Below, one piece after another: positions 14,329-20,837 of a DNA stretch of 20,837 nt. Below the pieces are notes generated by a model. The model ran no database searches, had not been told where the DNA came from, and saw only the letters and a program-made list of their open reading frames with translations. This stretch comes from CAWKZT01 sp963854565 (GTDB lineage: Bacteria > Actinomycetota > Acidimicrobiia > Acidimicrobiales > JAHEJN01): assembly GCA_963854565.1 (NCBI GenBank), contig CAWKZT010000019.1, positions 1 to 20,837 on the forward strand, read 5' to 3'. Position numbers and translations under genes: made by a program. Each line of letters begins with the position of its first letter. Position 1 is the first letter of the stretch.

Positions 14329-14934
14329 GTGCTTATCACCATGCCATGGCGACAGATCGTGCGTCGTCTTCCTCAAGTCTGCCTAGGTCTGGTGCTTTTT
14401 GGCGTCGGCGTGACGCTGATGAAACAGGCATTCTTGGGCAACGGCGCATGGAATGTGTTCCACGAAGGCATCTCAGAATTGACGGGGCTTTCGTTTGGCG
14501 CCGTGATCATGTTGACGGGTGTCTTTGTCGTATTGCTGTTCATCCCGTTGAAGGAAAAGTTGGGCCTGGGAACCGTGCTCAATGCGGTAATCATTGGGGC
14601 GACGGTGGACATTGTGTCGCCGTGGCTTGGTGAGCCCGATGCGATGTGGTTACGCGTTGCGATGATGGTCGGCGGTCCGGTCGTAATTGGGCTGGGATCG
14701 GGGCTCTACATCGGCGGTGGCCTTGGCCCGGGCCCACGTGATGGATTGATGACAGCCATCAATCGTCGCGGTGTCGAAATCTGGAAGGCTCGCACAGGTA
14801 TCGAAGTTACCGTGCTGATTCTCGGGTTGCTGTTGGGTGGTACGGCTGGTTTTGGTACGGCGTGGTTCACCCTTTCAATCGGTCCGTTGGTTCAGTTCTT
14901 CCTGCCTTATTTCACCCTTCCGGCAGTTGACTGA
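14329..14934 (+). CDS. YczE/YitT-like integral membrane protein
   Basis: 201 aa, strongly hydrophobic with about five or six TM helices (for example residues 17-30, 55-72, 84-100, 108-125 and 158-180). The glycine-rich LGSGLYIGGGLGPGPRDGLM segment (about 122-141) is the signature of YczE/YyaS/YitT-type membrane proteins, and the opening GLVLFGVGVTLMKQAFLGNGAWNVF fits that family. The transport substrate or role is unknown. The start is probably GTG at 14329, six bases after a -10-like TAGGGT; ATG at 14341 is the alternative. It stands alone between panB and nfeD, with no evident functional link to either. Confidence 0.85.
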   Translation: MLITMPWRQIVRRLPQVCLGLVLFGVGVTLMKQAFLGNGAWNVFHEGISELTGLSFGAVIMLTGVFVVLLFIPLKEKLGLGTVLNAVIIGATVDIVSPWLGEPDAMWLRVAMMVGGPVVIGLGSGLYIGGGLGPGPRDGLMTAINRRGVEIWKARTGIEVTVLILGLLLGGTAGFGTAWFTLSIGPLVQFFLPYFTLPAVD

Positions 14935-14995
14935 CTGGTGCAGGTTCCGGCGTAGAAATTAAGGTAAGCGACCTGAAATATTGGCCAAAATGAGC

Positions 14996-15001
14996 TAGGT
15001 T
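14996..15001 (+). promoter_or_regulatory. Candidate -10 element of a leaderless promoter (nfeD)
   Basis: TAGGTT ends six bases before the ATG at 15008, with no Shine-Dalgarno. A palindrome TTGGCCAA (14981-14988) lies just upstream, between the -10 and the -35 position. Confidence 0.45.
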
Positions 15002-15007
15002 TAGTTC

Positions 15008-15475
15008 ATGGAACCAGAAGTGATGGGTCTAATTTGGTTAGTGGCCGCCTTTCTATTCGTGGCGGGCGAACTCGCATTACCAGGGTTTGTTTTGTTGCCG
15101 TTTGGCGTTAGTGCCTTTATCGCGTCGATCGTCGGATTTGCTGGCGCTCCGATTTCTATCCAGTGGGTCATCTTTATTGTGGGCGGCATCGTGTTGTTCG
15201 TCATAATGTGGAAGTTTTTCCGTCACAACTTGTCCGACATGCCCCGCCTCTTAGGCGTTGGGGCATCGCGTCTGGTGGGTCTCAAAGGCGCCGTTATTGA
15301 CGCAATCCCCGCCGGGTCTACCGGTGCTGGCGAAGTCCAGATTGGTACCGAGATCTGGCCGGCCGAAACCGACGACGGATCAGGTCTGGCCGTAGGCATG
15401 GAAATCGAAGTACTCAAAATGCGTGGTACCCGTGTGATCGTCCGACCTGTTTCGTTGGGCACCATAGTTCTCTAG
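15008..15475 (+). CDS. NfeD-like membrane protein with OB-fold tail
   Basis: 155 aa. Two or three TM helices fill residues about 6-28, 30-45 and 51-70 (LIWLVAAFLFVAGELALPGF is the usual NfeD opening). They are followed by a soluble OB-fold domain with the GLKGAVIDAIPAG...GEVQIGTEIWPA...GMEIEVLKMRGTRVIV pattern. NfeD proteins pair with SPFH/stomatin-type proteins in membrane microdomains, and the gene directly downstream (15530) is such a protein. This is the short NfeD form without the ClpP-like protease domain. Mycobacteria have the same pair (Rv1487-Rv1488). Confidence 0.93.
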   Translation: MEPEVMGLIWLVAAFLFVAGELALPGFVLLPFGVSAFIASIVGFAGAPISIQWVIFIVGGIVLFVIMWKFFRHNLSDMPRLLGVGASRLVGLKGAVIDAIPAGSTGAGEVQIGTEIWPAETDDGSGLAVGMEIEVLKMRGTRVIVRPVSLGTIVL

Positions 15476-15529
15476 TTGTTTGGCCACCTCGGCCGTTACT
15501 GTCACCTCGCGTGGCGCTGAAAGGTAAGC

Positions 15530-16531
15530 ATGATTGCCATTATTTTCATCCCGATTGTCCTAGTTATTTTCGCGTTCTTGTTCTCGGCGATAAAGATCGT
15601 CAGCCCGTATCAGCGAGGCATTCTCGAACGACTAGGTAAGTACAAGGGAACCGCTGAACCTGGGCTGCATATTCTCATTCCGTTCATCGATTCGATCAAG
15701 TTCGTCGACATGCGCGAACAGGTAGTTGATGTTCCGCCGCAAGAGGTAATCACGGCAGACAACGTGGTTGTGTCTGTTGATGCCGTGGTGTTCTACGAGC
15801 CCACTGATCCGCAACGGTTGGTGTACAACATCGCCAACTTTGTGTTAGCCATAACCAAACTGGCCCAGACCAACTTGCGTAACTTGATCGGCGATCTGTC
15901 CCTCGACAACGCCCTCACGTCGCGCGACAGCATCAACACCCAACTTCGGCACGTTCTTGATGAAGCCACCGACAAGTGGGGCGTTCGTGTCGTTCGTGTC
16001 GAGATCCAACGCATCGATCCTCCCATCGACGTCATGAACGCCATGCACGAGCAGATGAAGGCCGAACGTACTCGCCGTGCCACCGTCACCGAGGCGGAGG
16101 GTTTCCGTGAGTCCGAAATAACTCGGGCCGAGGGCGACAAGCAGGCCACGATTTTGCACGCCGAGGGTCGCCGCCAGCAACAGATTCTCGCCGCCGAAGG
16201 TTCCGCTCAGGCGGTACGTACCGAGGCCGAGGCCGAACGCTTCCGACTCGAACAGGTTGCTACTGGTCGCGGTGAGGCGATTCGTCAAGAATTTAAGGGC
16301 ATCCACGATGGAGCACCCGACAACGAGTTGTTGGCGGTTAAGTACCTCGAAATGCTCAGTGCTTTGGGTGACGGTAAAGCCACCAAGCTAATTGTGCCTA
16401 CTGATTTTGCCGGGATATTGGGTGCGGTAAGTGGCATAGCCGAGGCGATGCGTGGCGGCGGAACCGATTTGGAAGAGCTACCACCAGCACCAACAGCCGA
16501 TCGTCCACCCGCACCGGCACCGCCCCAGTAG
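15530..16531 (+). CDS. SPFH/band-7 domain protein (stomatin/QmcA-like)
   Basis: 333 aa. An N-terminal membrane helix (residues 2-22) is followed by the SPFH/PHB domain (about 24-190: SPYQRGILERLGKYKGTAEPG, DMREQVVDVPPQEVITADN, TQLRHVLDEATDKWGVRVVRVEI). An Ala/Glu/Arg-rich coiled coil follows (about 178-250, with repeated AEG units), and the tail is proline-rich. The protein probably oligomerises into a membrane cage or microdomain with the upstream NfeD protein. The ATG at 15530 has AAAGG six bases upstream. A TACTGT at 15497-15502 could be its own -10, giving a leader of about 20 bases. Confidence 0.96.
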   Translation: MIAIIFIPIVLVIFAFLFSAIKIVSPYQRGILERLGKYKGTAEPGLHILIPFIDSIKFVDMREQVVDVPPQEVITADNVVVSVDAVVFYEPTDPQRLVYNIANFVLAITKLAQTNLRNLIGDLSLDNALTSRDSINTQLRHVLDEATDKWGVRVVRVEIQRIDPPIDVMNAMHEQMKAERTRRATVTEAEGFRESEITRAEGDKQATILHAEGRRQQQILAAEGSAQAVRTEAEAERFRLEQVATGRGEAIRQEFKGIHDGAPDNELLAVKYLEMLSALGDGKATKLIVPTDFAGILGAVSGIAEAMRGGGTDLEELPPAPTADRPPAPAPPQ

Positions 16532-16554
16532 ACTCCTCCTTCCTCTTTCCCTTC

Positions 16555-16619
16555 CCCAAACCCCAGCGTTTACCCCCGCATCAGCGGGTCAAATCGCCGG
16601 GATTTGGGAAACGGGGGTA
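16555..16619 (+). promoter_or_regulatory. Overlapping, mutually exclusive hairpins between the SPFH gene and proS
   Basis: Local hairpins: CCCGC (16575-16579)/GCGGG (16584-16588) and CAAATC (16590-16595)/GATTTG (16601-16606). Competing long-range pairings: TACCCCCG (16571-16578)/CGGGGGTA (16612-16619) and CCCAAA (16555-16560)/TTTGGG (16603-16608). All arms are perfect. The region may be a terminator for the SPFH gene or a switching leader. It lies upstream of the likely proS -10, which argues against a proS riboswitch unless transcription reads through. Confidence 0.35.
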
Positions 16620-16639
16620 GGGCGGTGGTTTGATGCGGC

Positions 16640-16645
16640 TAGCGT
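16640..16645 (+). promoter_or_regulatory. Candidate -10 element of a leaderless or near-leaderless promoter (proS)
   Basis: TAGCGT ends eight bases before the ATG at 16654. There is no Shine-Dalgarno before that ATG, and the -35 region is unremarkable. Confidence 0.3.
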
Positions 16646-16653
16646 TTGTCGCT

Positions 16654-18360
16654 ATGCGTTGGTCAAAGCTCTTTATTCCTACTCTTCGTGATGCACCGGC
16701 TGATGCCGAGGCGGCAAGTCACAAACTGCTCATTCGTGGCGGCTTCATGCGTCAGTTGCATGCGGGCCACTACTCGATGCTGCCCCTTGGCTGGAAAGTC
16801 CACGAAAAAGTGGCGGCGATTGTCCGACAGGAGATCAACGCGATTGGCGGTCAAGAGTTCTTGCTCCCAGCTATGCACCCCGCGTCGATCTGGAAGAAGT
16901 CAGGCCGCTGGGAAACCATGGGCGAAGAAATGTTTCGCTTCACCGACCGCAAGGGCGCCGACACAACGCTCGGGATGACCCACGAAGAGGTCTTTGCCAG
17001 CGTGGCCACCGAACTCAACTCGTACAAAGCGTTCCCCCAGATCTGGTATCAGATCCAGACTAAGTTCCGTGACGAAGCTCGTCCGAAGAGTGGCCTTTTG
17101 CGGGTGCGCGAGTTTGCCATGAAGGACAGTTACAGCCTCGATCTCGATCAGGCAGGCCTCGACGCAGCCTTCGATGCGCACCATGCCGCGTATCTGCGTA
17201 TTTTTGAACGCTGTGGCCTTCCGGCTTTCCCGGTTGAAGCTTCCTCGGGGTCGATGGGTGGCAGCGATTCGGTCGAATTCATGGTTCCGTCACCTGCAGG
17301 CGAAGACGATGTCATCCGCTGCTCGTGTGGGTATGCGGCCAATGTTGAGCGAGCCACCTCGGCCCTCACCGCGGTGGCAGATGGAGCCGAATTTGACGCG
17401 CCAGAGAAGTTTGCGACACCCGGCGTTCGTACGATCAAGGCGTTGGCCGAGTTCGATGGCGGTGCTACCGCGGAACATCAGATCAAGAGCCTCATCATGG
17501 TGATCGATTACGAACTAGTTATCGCCTTGCTACGTGGCGATCATCAACTGAACGAACAAAAACTCAAGGACACGGCGCAAGCCATTGCTATGCGTCCGGC
17601 CTCCGCCGAAGAGGTGCTTAAGACGTTGGGTGCCAACCCCGGAAGCCTCGGCGCCGTCGGTGTTGAGGGGCTCAAGATTGTGGCCGACGAAGCGCTTCGT
17701 GGCCGCACCTCGATGACCACCGGAGCTAACGAGGACGATTGGCACTGGCGTGGTGTGAATGTAGAGCGTGACATTGCCGTGACCGATTGGGCTAATCTTC
17801 GCGAGGTAAAAGCGGGCGAGAACTGTGCCGATTGTGGCGAAACCCTCGAGATTGTTCGCTGTATCGAGTCCGGTCATATCTTTAAACTTGGGACGAAGTA
17901 CGCCGAGGCCATGGGTGCCACTGTTATCAATCAAGATGGCAAAAATGTGCCGATTGTCATGGGTTCGTACGGCATCGGTATTGGGCGTGGCATGGCTGCC
18001 GCGGCCGAAACCCATCACGACGACAATGGTCTCATTTGGCCAATGTCGATTGCGCCGTACGAGGTGGTCATCACCATCGTCAACATGAAGGATGATGCAT
18101 CGGTCTCCGCCGCCGAAGCCATGTACGCCGAGCTTCTCGCTCAGGGCATCGACGTAATTCTCGACGACCGTGCTGGCCGAGCCGGGGTCAAGTTTGCTGA
18201 TGCTGAACTCATCGGCATTCCGCTGCGTATTACGATTGGGCCTCGAGCGTTGGACGATGGTGAGGTTGAACTTACCGATCGTTCCACCGGCGAAACCACG
18301 CGTGTAGCTGTCGGCGAAGTAGTCGAAGGGGTCAGCAATCAGGTGCGACAATCACGCTGA
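16654..18360 (+). CDS. proS: Prolyl-tRNA synthetase (bacterial type, with editing domain)
   Basis: 568 aa from ATG at 16654. In-frame TTG 16630 and ATG 16633 lie upstream, but the family begins at MRWSKLFIPTLRDAPADAEA, so the later start is chosen. Class II synthetase motifs are present: GMTHEE (about 107-112), motif 2 FRDEARPKSGLLRVREFAMKD (from about 138), and motif 3 GSYGIGIGRGMAAAAE. An inserted INS-type editing domain sits between motifs 2 and 3 (the region with MRPASAEEVLKTLGANPGSLGAVG). A C-terminal anticodon-binding domain follows (APYEVVITIVNMKDD to the end). It charges tRNA-Pro and edits mis-charged Ala. It is convergent with ligB, with only 35 bases between stops. Confidence 0.98.
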   Translation: MRWSKLFIPTLRDAPADAEAASHKLLIRGGFMRQLHAGHYSMLPLGWKVHEKVAAIVRQEINAIGGQEFLLPAMHPASIWKKSGRWETMGEEMFRFTDRKGADTTLGMTHEEVFASVATELNSYKAFPQIWYQIQTKFRDEARPKSGLLRVREFAMKDSYSLDLDQAGLDAAFDAHHAAYLRIFERCGLPAFPVEASSGSMGGSDSVEFMVPSPAGEDDVIRCSCGYAANVERATSALTAVADGAEFDAPEKFATPGVRTIKALAEFDGGATAEHQIKSLIMVIDYELVIALLRGDHQLNEQKLKDTAQAIAMRPASAEEVLKTLGANPGSLGAVGVEGLKIVADEALRGRTSMTTGANEDDWHWRGVNVERDIAVTDWANLREVKAGENCADCGETLEIVRCIESGHIFKLGTKYAEAMGATVINQDGKNVPIVMGSYGIGIGRGMAAAAETHHDDNGLIWPMSIAPYEVVITIVNMKDDASVSAAEAMYAELLAQGIDVILDDRAGRAGVKFADAELIGIPLRITIGPRALDDGEVELTDRSTGETTRVAVGEVVEGVSNQVRQSR

Positions 18361-18368
18361 TTGCTTTT

Positions 18369-18392
18369 AACGGTGCCGATGAGCGGCCCGTT
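18369..18392. terminator. Hairpin between convergent proS and ligB
   Basis: AACGG (18369-18373) and GCCG (18375-18378) pair with CGGC (18384-18387) and CCGTT (18388-18392). That is nine pairs with one bulged T and a five-base loop. It occupies the 35-base gap between two convergent stop codons, consistent with a shared terminator. No T-run follows on either strand. Confidence 0.5.
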
Positions 18393-18395
18393 GAC

Positions 18396-19214
18396 CTAGA
18401 TGGCGTAGCTGGCGATCGTGCAACCCACGGCGAATATGGGGATAGGTGCGTAGAAGTGCACGGTGCCGGGTGCCTGCTTTGCGGCAGCGCTAATTGCGAT
18501 AAACGTGCGGATTTCAAACCCGCCCTGACCAGCATCGGCATAAATAGTGGTGTCGTCGTAGTCGAGTAGGGCGTCGCGATCGTTGCGGCACCATCGGTCG
18601 AGAAACTCAGCATCCCATGGTTCGTTTATCTTCCCGGAGTCGGGAGTGGCAGGCCAGTGCGAAATACCGCCCGTGCCAACGATTGCGATGCGTTCTGGAA
18701 GCGCGTCGGCTGCGGCACGGAGTGACTCACCAAAGGCCCAGGATCGGTGCAGTGGCGCAAGCGGCGGACCTTGGCAGTTGATGTTGACCGGGATGATGGG
18801 GAGGTTGTAGTTGGGAGTGAGGAAGTGAAGCGGAACCATGATGCCGTGGTCGAATTGCCATTCTTCGGCGTAGGCCACATCGGAAGTGTTCATTACTTCT
18901 TTGATGAAACGTTTGGAGAGTTCGGCGTTGCCGGGGACCTTCGTTTTGTCGATTCCGAGCCACGCCGTATCTTCTATGGGGCCGGTGTAAGAATTGGCCA
19001 TACCAATGGCGAAACTGGGCATGTTGTCCATGAAGAAGTTGGCGAAGTGCTCGGCGGCAACGACGACAAGTGCGTCGGGTTTGGTGGCTTCGATGCCCTG
19101 GCGCATTTGGTCGAATGCGGCGTATAACTCGTTGCGAATGGTGGGGTCGGCTTGGTCGGATCGTCCGACGATGCCTGGGGCGTGGCTACAAACACCGGCA
19201 TAAACGAGTGGCAT
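18396..19214 (-). CDS. ligB: Extradiol (class III) ring-cleavage dioxygenase, catalytic beta subunit, LigB-like
   Basis: 272 aa from the ATG at 19214, set by GAGGAG seven bases upstream; the frame stays open upstream, but that part is antisense to the ligA end. Non-haem iron ligands typical of LigB are present: H11 in CSHAPGI, H56 in AEHFANF, and E234 in GGFEIRTF. H186 in GGISHWP is the expected catalytic base, and H123 (FDHG) is also conserved. Enzymes of this family open catecholic rings such as protocatechuate or gallate with O2, and the true substrate cannot be read here. The ATG begins one base after the ligA stop, so the two subunits are coupled. No other aromatic-degradation gene is in the window. 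Confidence 0.93.
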   Translation of the reverse strand: MPLVYAGVCSHAPGIVGRSDQADPTIRNELYAAFDQMRQGIEATKPDALVVVAAEHFANFFMDNMPSFAIGMANSYTGPIEDTAWLGIDKTKVPGNAELSKRFIKEVMNTSDVAYAEEWQFDHGIMVPLHFLTPNYNLPIIPVNINCQGPPLAPLHRSWAFGESLRAAADALPERIAIVGTGGISHWPATPDSGKINEPWDAEFLDRWCRNDRDALLDYDDTTIYADAGQGGFEIRTFIAISAAAKQAPGTVHFYAPIPIFAVGCTIASYAI

Positions 19215-19215
19215 T

Positions 19216-19608
19216 TCAGGACTCCTCTGTAGCTGACGTTGTGCTTGGGACACCATCGATGGCGTGGCTTTGTTGACCGAGGTTGTCGGCGTGATTGTCG
19301 ACTCCCTCATAACCGGTTATGGCGTATACCCCAGCACGGACGGGGCCGTGTTCGGCGATACCTTCGCGCATAAGCCGGAGGTAGTCAAACCACTCAATGC
19401 CGTGCAAGGGGGCGAAGTGCATGAGGATTTGACCGTTGACACCCATGTGGAAGAGCATCCCAATGTCGGGTTCGACGAGGGAGCGGACCTCTTCGTCGGT
19501 GAGGTCGTAGGAGGCTAGCGATCCGGTCCGATCAGCAAAGTACTGGTCGCGGACGGTTTCGCTACGGTTGATTTCGTAGAGAAATTTTTGCACGTAGTAC
19601 AGGCTCAT
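19216..19608 (-). CDS. ligA: Extradiol dioxygenase small alpha subunit, LigA-like
   Basis: 130 aa from the ATG at 19608, with GGAGG (19614-19618) five bases upstream. A TTG immediately before it is less likely. The helical pattern (SLYYVQKFLYEINRSETVRDQYFAD...LTDEEVRSLVEPDIGMLFHMGVNGQILMHFAPLHG) fits the LigA superfamily, whose members cap the LigB active site or stand alone. The C-terminal 35 residues (after AITGYEG) are hydrophilic and probably flexible. It is the first gene of the ligAB pair and is followed after one base by ligB. Upstream (19619-19710) lies a gap with a short copy of the dispersed repeat. Confidence 0.88.
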   Translation of the reverse strand: MSLYYVQKFLYEINRSETVRDQYFADRTGSLASYDLTDEEVRSLVEPDIGMLFHMGVNGQILMHFAPLHGIEWFDYLRLMREGIAEHGPVRAGVYAITGYEGVDNHADNLGQQSHAIDGVPSTTSATEES

Positions 19609-19690
19609 CAAGACCTCCTAGGCCTGCTGGTGATAGTAGACGCCGAAGTCGAACCGGCGAAAGCGACGAGCCAATAAGGGGAAAGTCCCA

Positions 19691-19710
19691 CATGGGCGAA
19701 GAGCAAGAAA
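19691..19710 (-). repeat. Dispersed repeat, partial copy
   Basis: On the minus strand TTTCTTGCTCTTCGCCCATG starts at the base right after the transporter stop codon (19713-19711). It matches the left end of the repeat at 1834 and 5075 over about 17 bases, then diverges. It continues into CCCA-TG-TGGG and GGGA-CTT-TCCC, which form two small mutually exclusive hairpins (19679-19696). Confidence 0.6.
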
Positions 19711-20634
19711 CTAAGTGGCGAATATGAGAATGACCGGATAGGCGAGCAGTAAGGCGATTCCTGTTGAGCGGCTGTAGCCACGTCCGACAAGGCCGACGGT
19801 GAGCACGATGGCTGAGACTCCGATCATGATCCACAAACTGGTGTTGGTGGTTTCGACGATCTCACCTGTTCCCAGTATTCCGGCGACGCCGCCGACGGCA
19901 AGGGCATTGAAGATGTTAGAGCCGAAGACGTTGCCGATGATGAGTTCAACTGATCCGCGGCGGGCCGCCGCAACCGCAGTGGCGATCTCGGGCAGGCTGG
20001 TGCCGATCGATACGATGGTGAGGCCGGTTAAGGCTTCGGATACACCCAATTCCTTGGCGATGTCGACGGCGCCGCTGACCAGCAGTTGTGCACCGATGAC
20101 CACGCCGATTAGGGCAATCAGTGCAGTGATAAATGCTTGGGAAATTTTGCGCCGGTCGATGTGCACAATTTTTGAAGTGGTTTCCGCTGGGCCATTGAGA
20201 GCAATCATGATTGCGGCTCCAATCATGACGATCAGTAGTGCTATGCCGTGCCATTGTTCGAGTCGTCCGGTGAGAGCGAACCCGCCGAAGAGCGCGGCGG
20301 CGGCCAACATGAGGCCGCCTTCTCGAACGAAGATTTCGCGGGGTGCGGTCACATGGGTAATGAGGGCGGCGGCGCCGAGAGCGAGTGTGAGGTTGGCGAG
20401 GTTGGAGCCAACGATGTTGCTGGCGGCGAGGTCGATGGTGTCTCGCTGGGCGGCGGCGATGCTACTTACGACCATTTCAGGAAGTGACGTTCCGAGGCCA
20501 ACGACGAGAGAACCGACGATTATCGGAGAAATGCCAAGTTGTTTAGACACGCCTTCGGCGGCATCGACAGCAGTGTCGGCAGCAATAGCCAAAACGATGA
20601 TGCCGCCAAGCACCGTGAGTATGGAAAGAATCAC
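19711..20634 (-). CDS. Na+/Ca2+ exchanger-family (CaCA) cation antiporter, YrbG-like
   Basis: 307 aa, about ten TM helices. The two inverted alpha repeats of the CaCA superfamily are clear: GLGTSLPEMVVSSIAAA with E53 and GSNLAN (residues 47-80), and SIGTSLPEIATAVAAA with E216 and GNVFGSNIFN (209-243). These Glu/Asn/Ser clusters bind the cation. It exchanges Na+ or H+ against Ca2+ across the cytoplasmic membrane. The start is GTG at 20634, six bases after a -10-like TAGCTT and without a Shine-Dalgarno. The stop is followed at once by a partial copy of the dispersed repeat. It is not obviously linked to ligAB downstream (about 100-base gap). Confidence 0.96.
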   Translation of the reverse strand: MILSILTVLGGIIVLAIAADTAVDAAEGVSKQLGISPIIVGSLVVGLGTSLPEMVVSSIAAAQRDTIDLAASNIVGSNLANLTLALGAAALITHVTAPREIFVREGGLMLAAAALFGGFALTGRLEQWHGIALLIVMIGAAIMIALNGPAETTSKIVHIDRRKISQAFITALIALIGVVIGAQLLVSGAVDIAKELGVSEALTGLTIVSIGTSLPEIATAVAAARRGSVELIIGNVFGSNIFNALAVGGVAGILGTGEIVETTNTSLWIMIGVSAIVLTVGLVGRGYSRSTGIALLLAYPVILIFAT

Positions 20635-20640
20635 TTGCTA

Positions 20641-20646
20641 AAGCTA
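20641..20646 (-). promoter_or_regulatory. Candidate -10 element of a leaderless promoter (exchanger gene)
   Basis: Minus strand TAGCTT ends six bases before the GTG at 20634, with no Shine-Dalgarno between. Confidence 0.45.
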
Positions 20647-20700
20647 ACGCGTAGACCTCCAACCCCATCCCACCAAGACCCCGAACGTAACCATCAAGAT

Positions 20701-20753
20701 CCAACTGGTAGGCCCAAAGGCGGGTCAGGGTGTCATGTACGCCTACCAGTTGG
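20701..20753. repeat. Perfect 13-bp inverted repeat
   Basis: CCAACTGGTAGGC (20701-20713) and GCCTACCAGTTGG (20741-20753) are exact reverse complements separated by 27 bases. It lies about 65 bases upstream of the exchanger start, in the 200-base gene-free right end. It could be a terminator for a leftward gene beyond the window, an operator, or the remnant of a mobile element. No T-run flanks it. Confidence 0.8.
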
Positions 20754-20782
20754 GAATTGGTTGGGGCGCGAAGTTGGGTGTT

Positions 20783-20820
20783 GGGGAGGGTTTGGGAGGG
20801 TTTGGGAGGGTTGGGCTAGG
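20783..20820 (+). other. G-rich tandem tract with G-quadruplex pattern
   Basis: At least seven GGG runs separated by one to three bases (unit GGGAGGGTTT repeated) fit the intrastrand G-quadruplex pattern on the plus strand. On the minus strand one frame is open from the window edge to a TAG at 20745-20743 and would read as a proline-rich tail ending in PQPIPNW. That could be the C terminus of a leftward gene, but the evidence is too thin to call one. Confidence 0.6.
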
Positions 20821-20837
20821 GCTATTGCTCGATGTAG

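Noticed and set aside
16555..16619. T-box riboswitch for proS
   Set aside because: No specifier-loop or antiterminator T-box sequence is recognisable, and a -10-like element lies downstream.
17530..18351. 273-aa antisense frame over proS
   Set aside because: Shadow of proS; no recognisable motifs and no ribosome binding site.
19215..19310. N-terminal extension of LigB to 19310
   Set aside because: The extra 32 residues come from out-of-frame reading of the ligA end; GAGGAG before the ATG at 19214 and the family start at MPLVYAG fix the shorter protein.
19799..20641. 280-aa plus-strand frame over the exchanger gene
   Set aside because: Antisense shadow; low-complexity peptide without domains, whereas the minus frame has both CaCA alpha repeats.
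20701..20753. tRNA gene or integron attC site
   Set aside because: The arms form a single long stem with no cloverleaf; no integrase or R-box core sites are visible.

Overview
The window reads as a chromosomal segment from an actinobacterium (Actinomycetota). GC is moderate and GTG starts are common. The left half reproduces, in order, the conserved actinobacterial cluster next to parAB that is known from Mycobacterium as parB - cwlM - trxA - trxB - anti-sigma - sigM - murJ(mviN) - DUF6049 - pcnA (CCA-adding enzyme). An Acidimicrobiia-like lineage is my best guess from gene style; no marker gene in the window settles it. Because parB sits at the left edge, this is probably close to the replication origin.

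Layout. 2-163 (+) is the C-terminal end of ParB. 264-10389 is a long leftward block. Read in transcription order it is: tandem-GNAT acetyltransferase, DUF6049 secreted/anchored protein, DegV lipid-binding protein, a transmembrane Ser/Thr kinase, an ECF sigma factor and its membrane anti-sigma partner, a small two-TM protein, thioredoxin reductase, thioredoxin, and a CwlM-like protein with two peptidoglycan-binding domains and an amidase domain that has lost its zinc site. At 10390-10474 a short divergent promoter region switches to rightward genes: class II histone-deacetylase-like deacylase, CCA tRNA nucleotidyltransferase, DUF5318, panB, a YczE/YitT-like membrane protein, an NfeD-SPFH pair and prolyl-tRNA synthetase. 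18396-20634 is leftward again: LigB and LigA subunits of an extradiol dioxygenase, and a Na+/Ca2+-exchanger-family transporter. The last 200 bases hold a perfect 13-bp inverted repeat and a G-rich tract.

How the genes fit together. The left block is a cell-envelope and redox stress module: sigma factor/anti-sigma, kinase, CwlM-like regulator and thioredoxin system. In mycobacteria the slot between DUF6049 and sigM holds MurJ, the lipid II flippase with a C-terminal pseudokinase. Here no flippase is present, and the slot holds DegV plus a kinase with intact catalytic residues, a TM and a MurJ-tail-like ectodomain. The GNAT and deacylase genes sit back to back around a 12-bp palindrome and may form an acetylation/deacetylation pair.

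Two cross-cutting signals are not explained by single genes. First, a dispersed repeat with a 55-bp tandem period occurs at three intergenic sites (1834-1940, 5001-5075, 19691-19710), each at the 3' end of a gene. Second, about eight genes lack a Shine-Dalgarno and instead have a TANNNT hexamer 6-8 nt before the start codon, the signature of leaderless transcripts, while seven others have clear Shine-Dalgarno sequences. Stretches over 300 bases without a gene: none.
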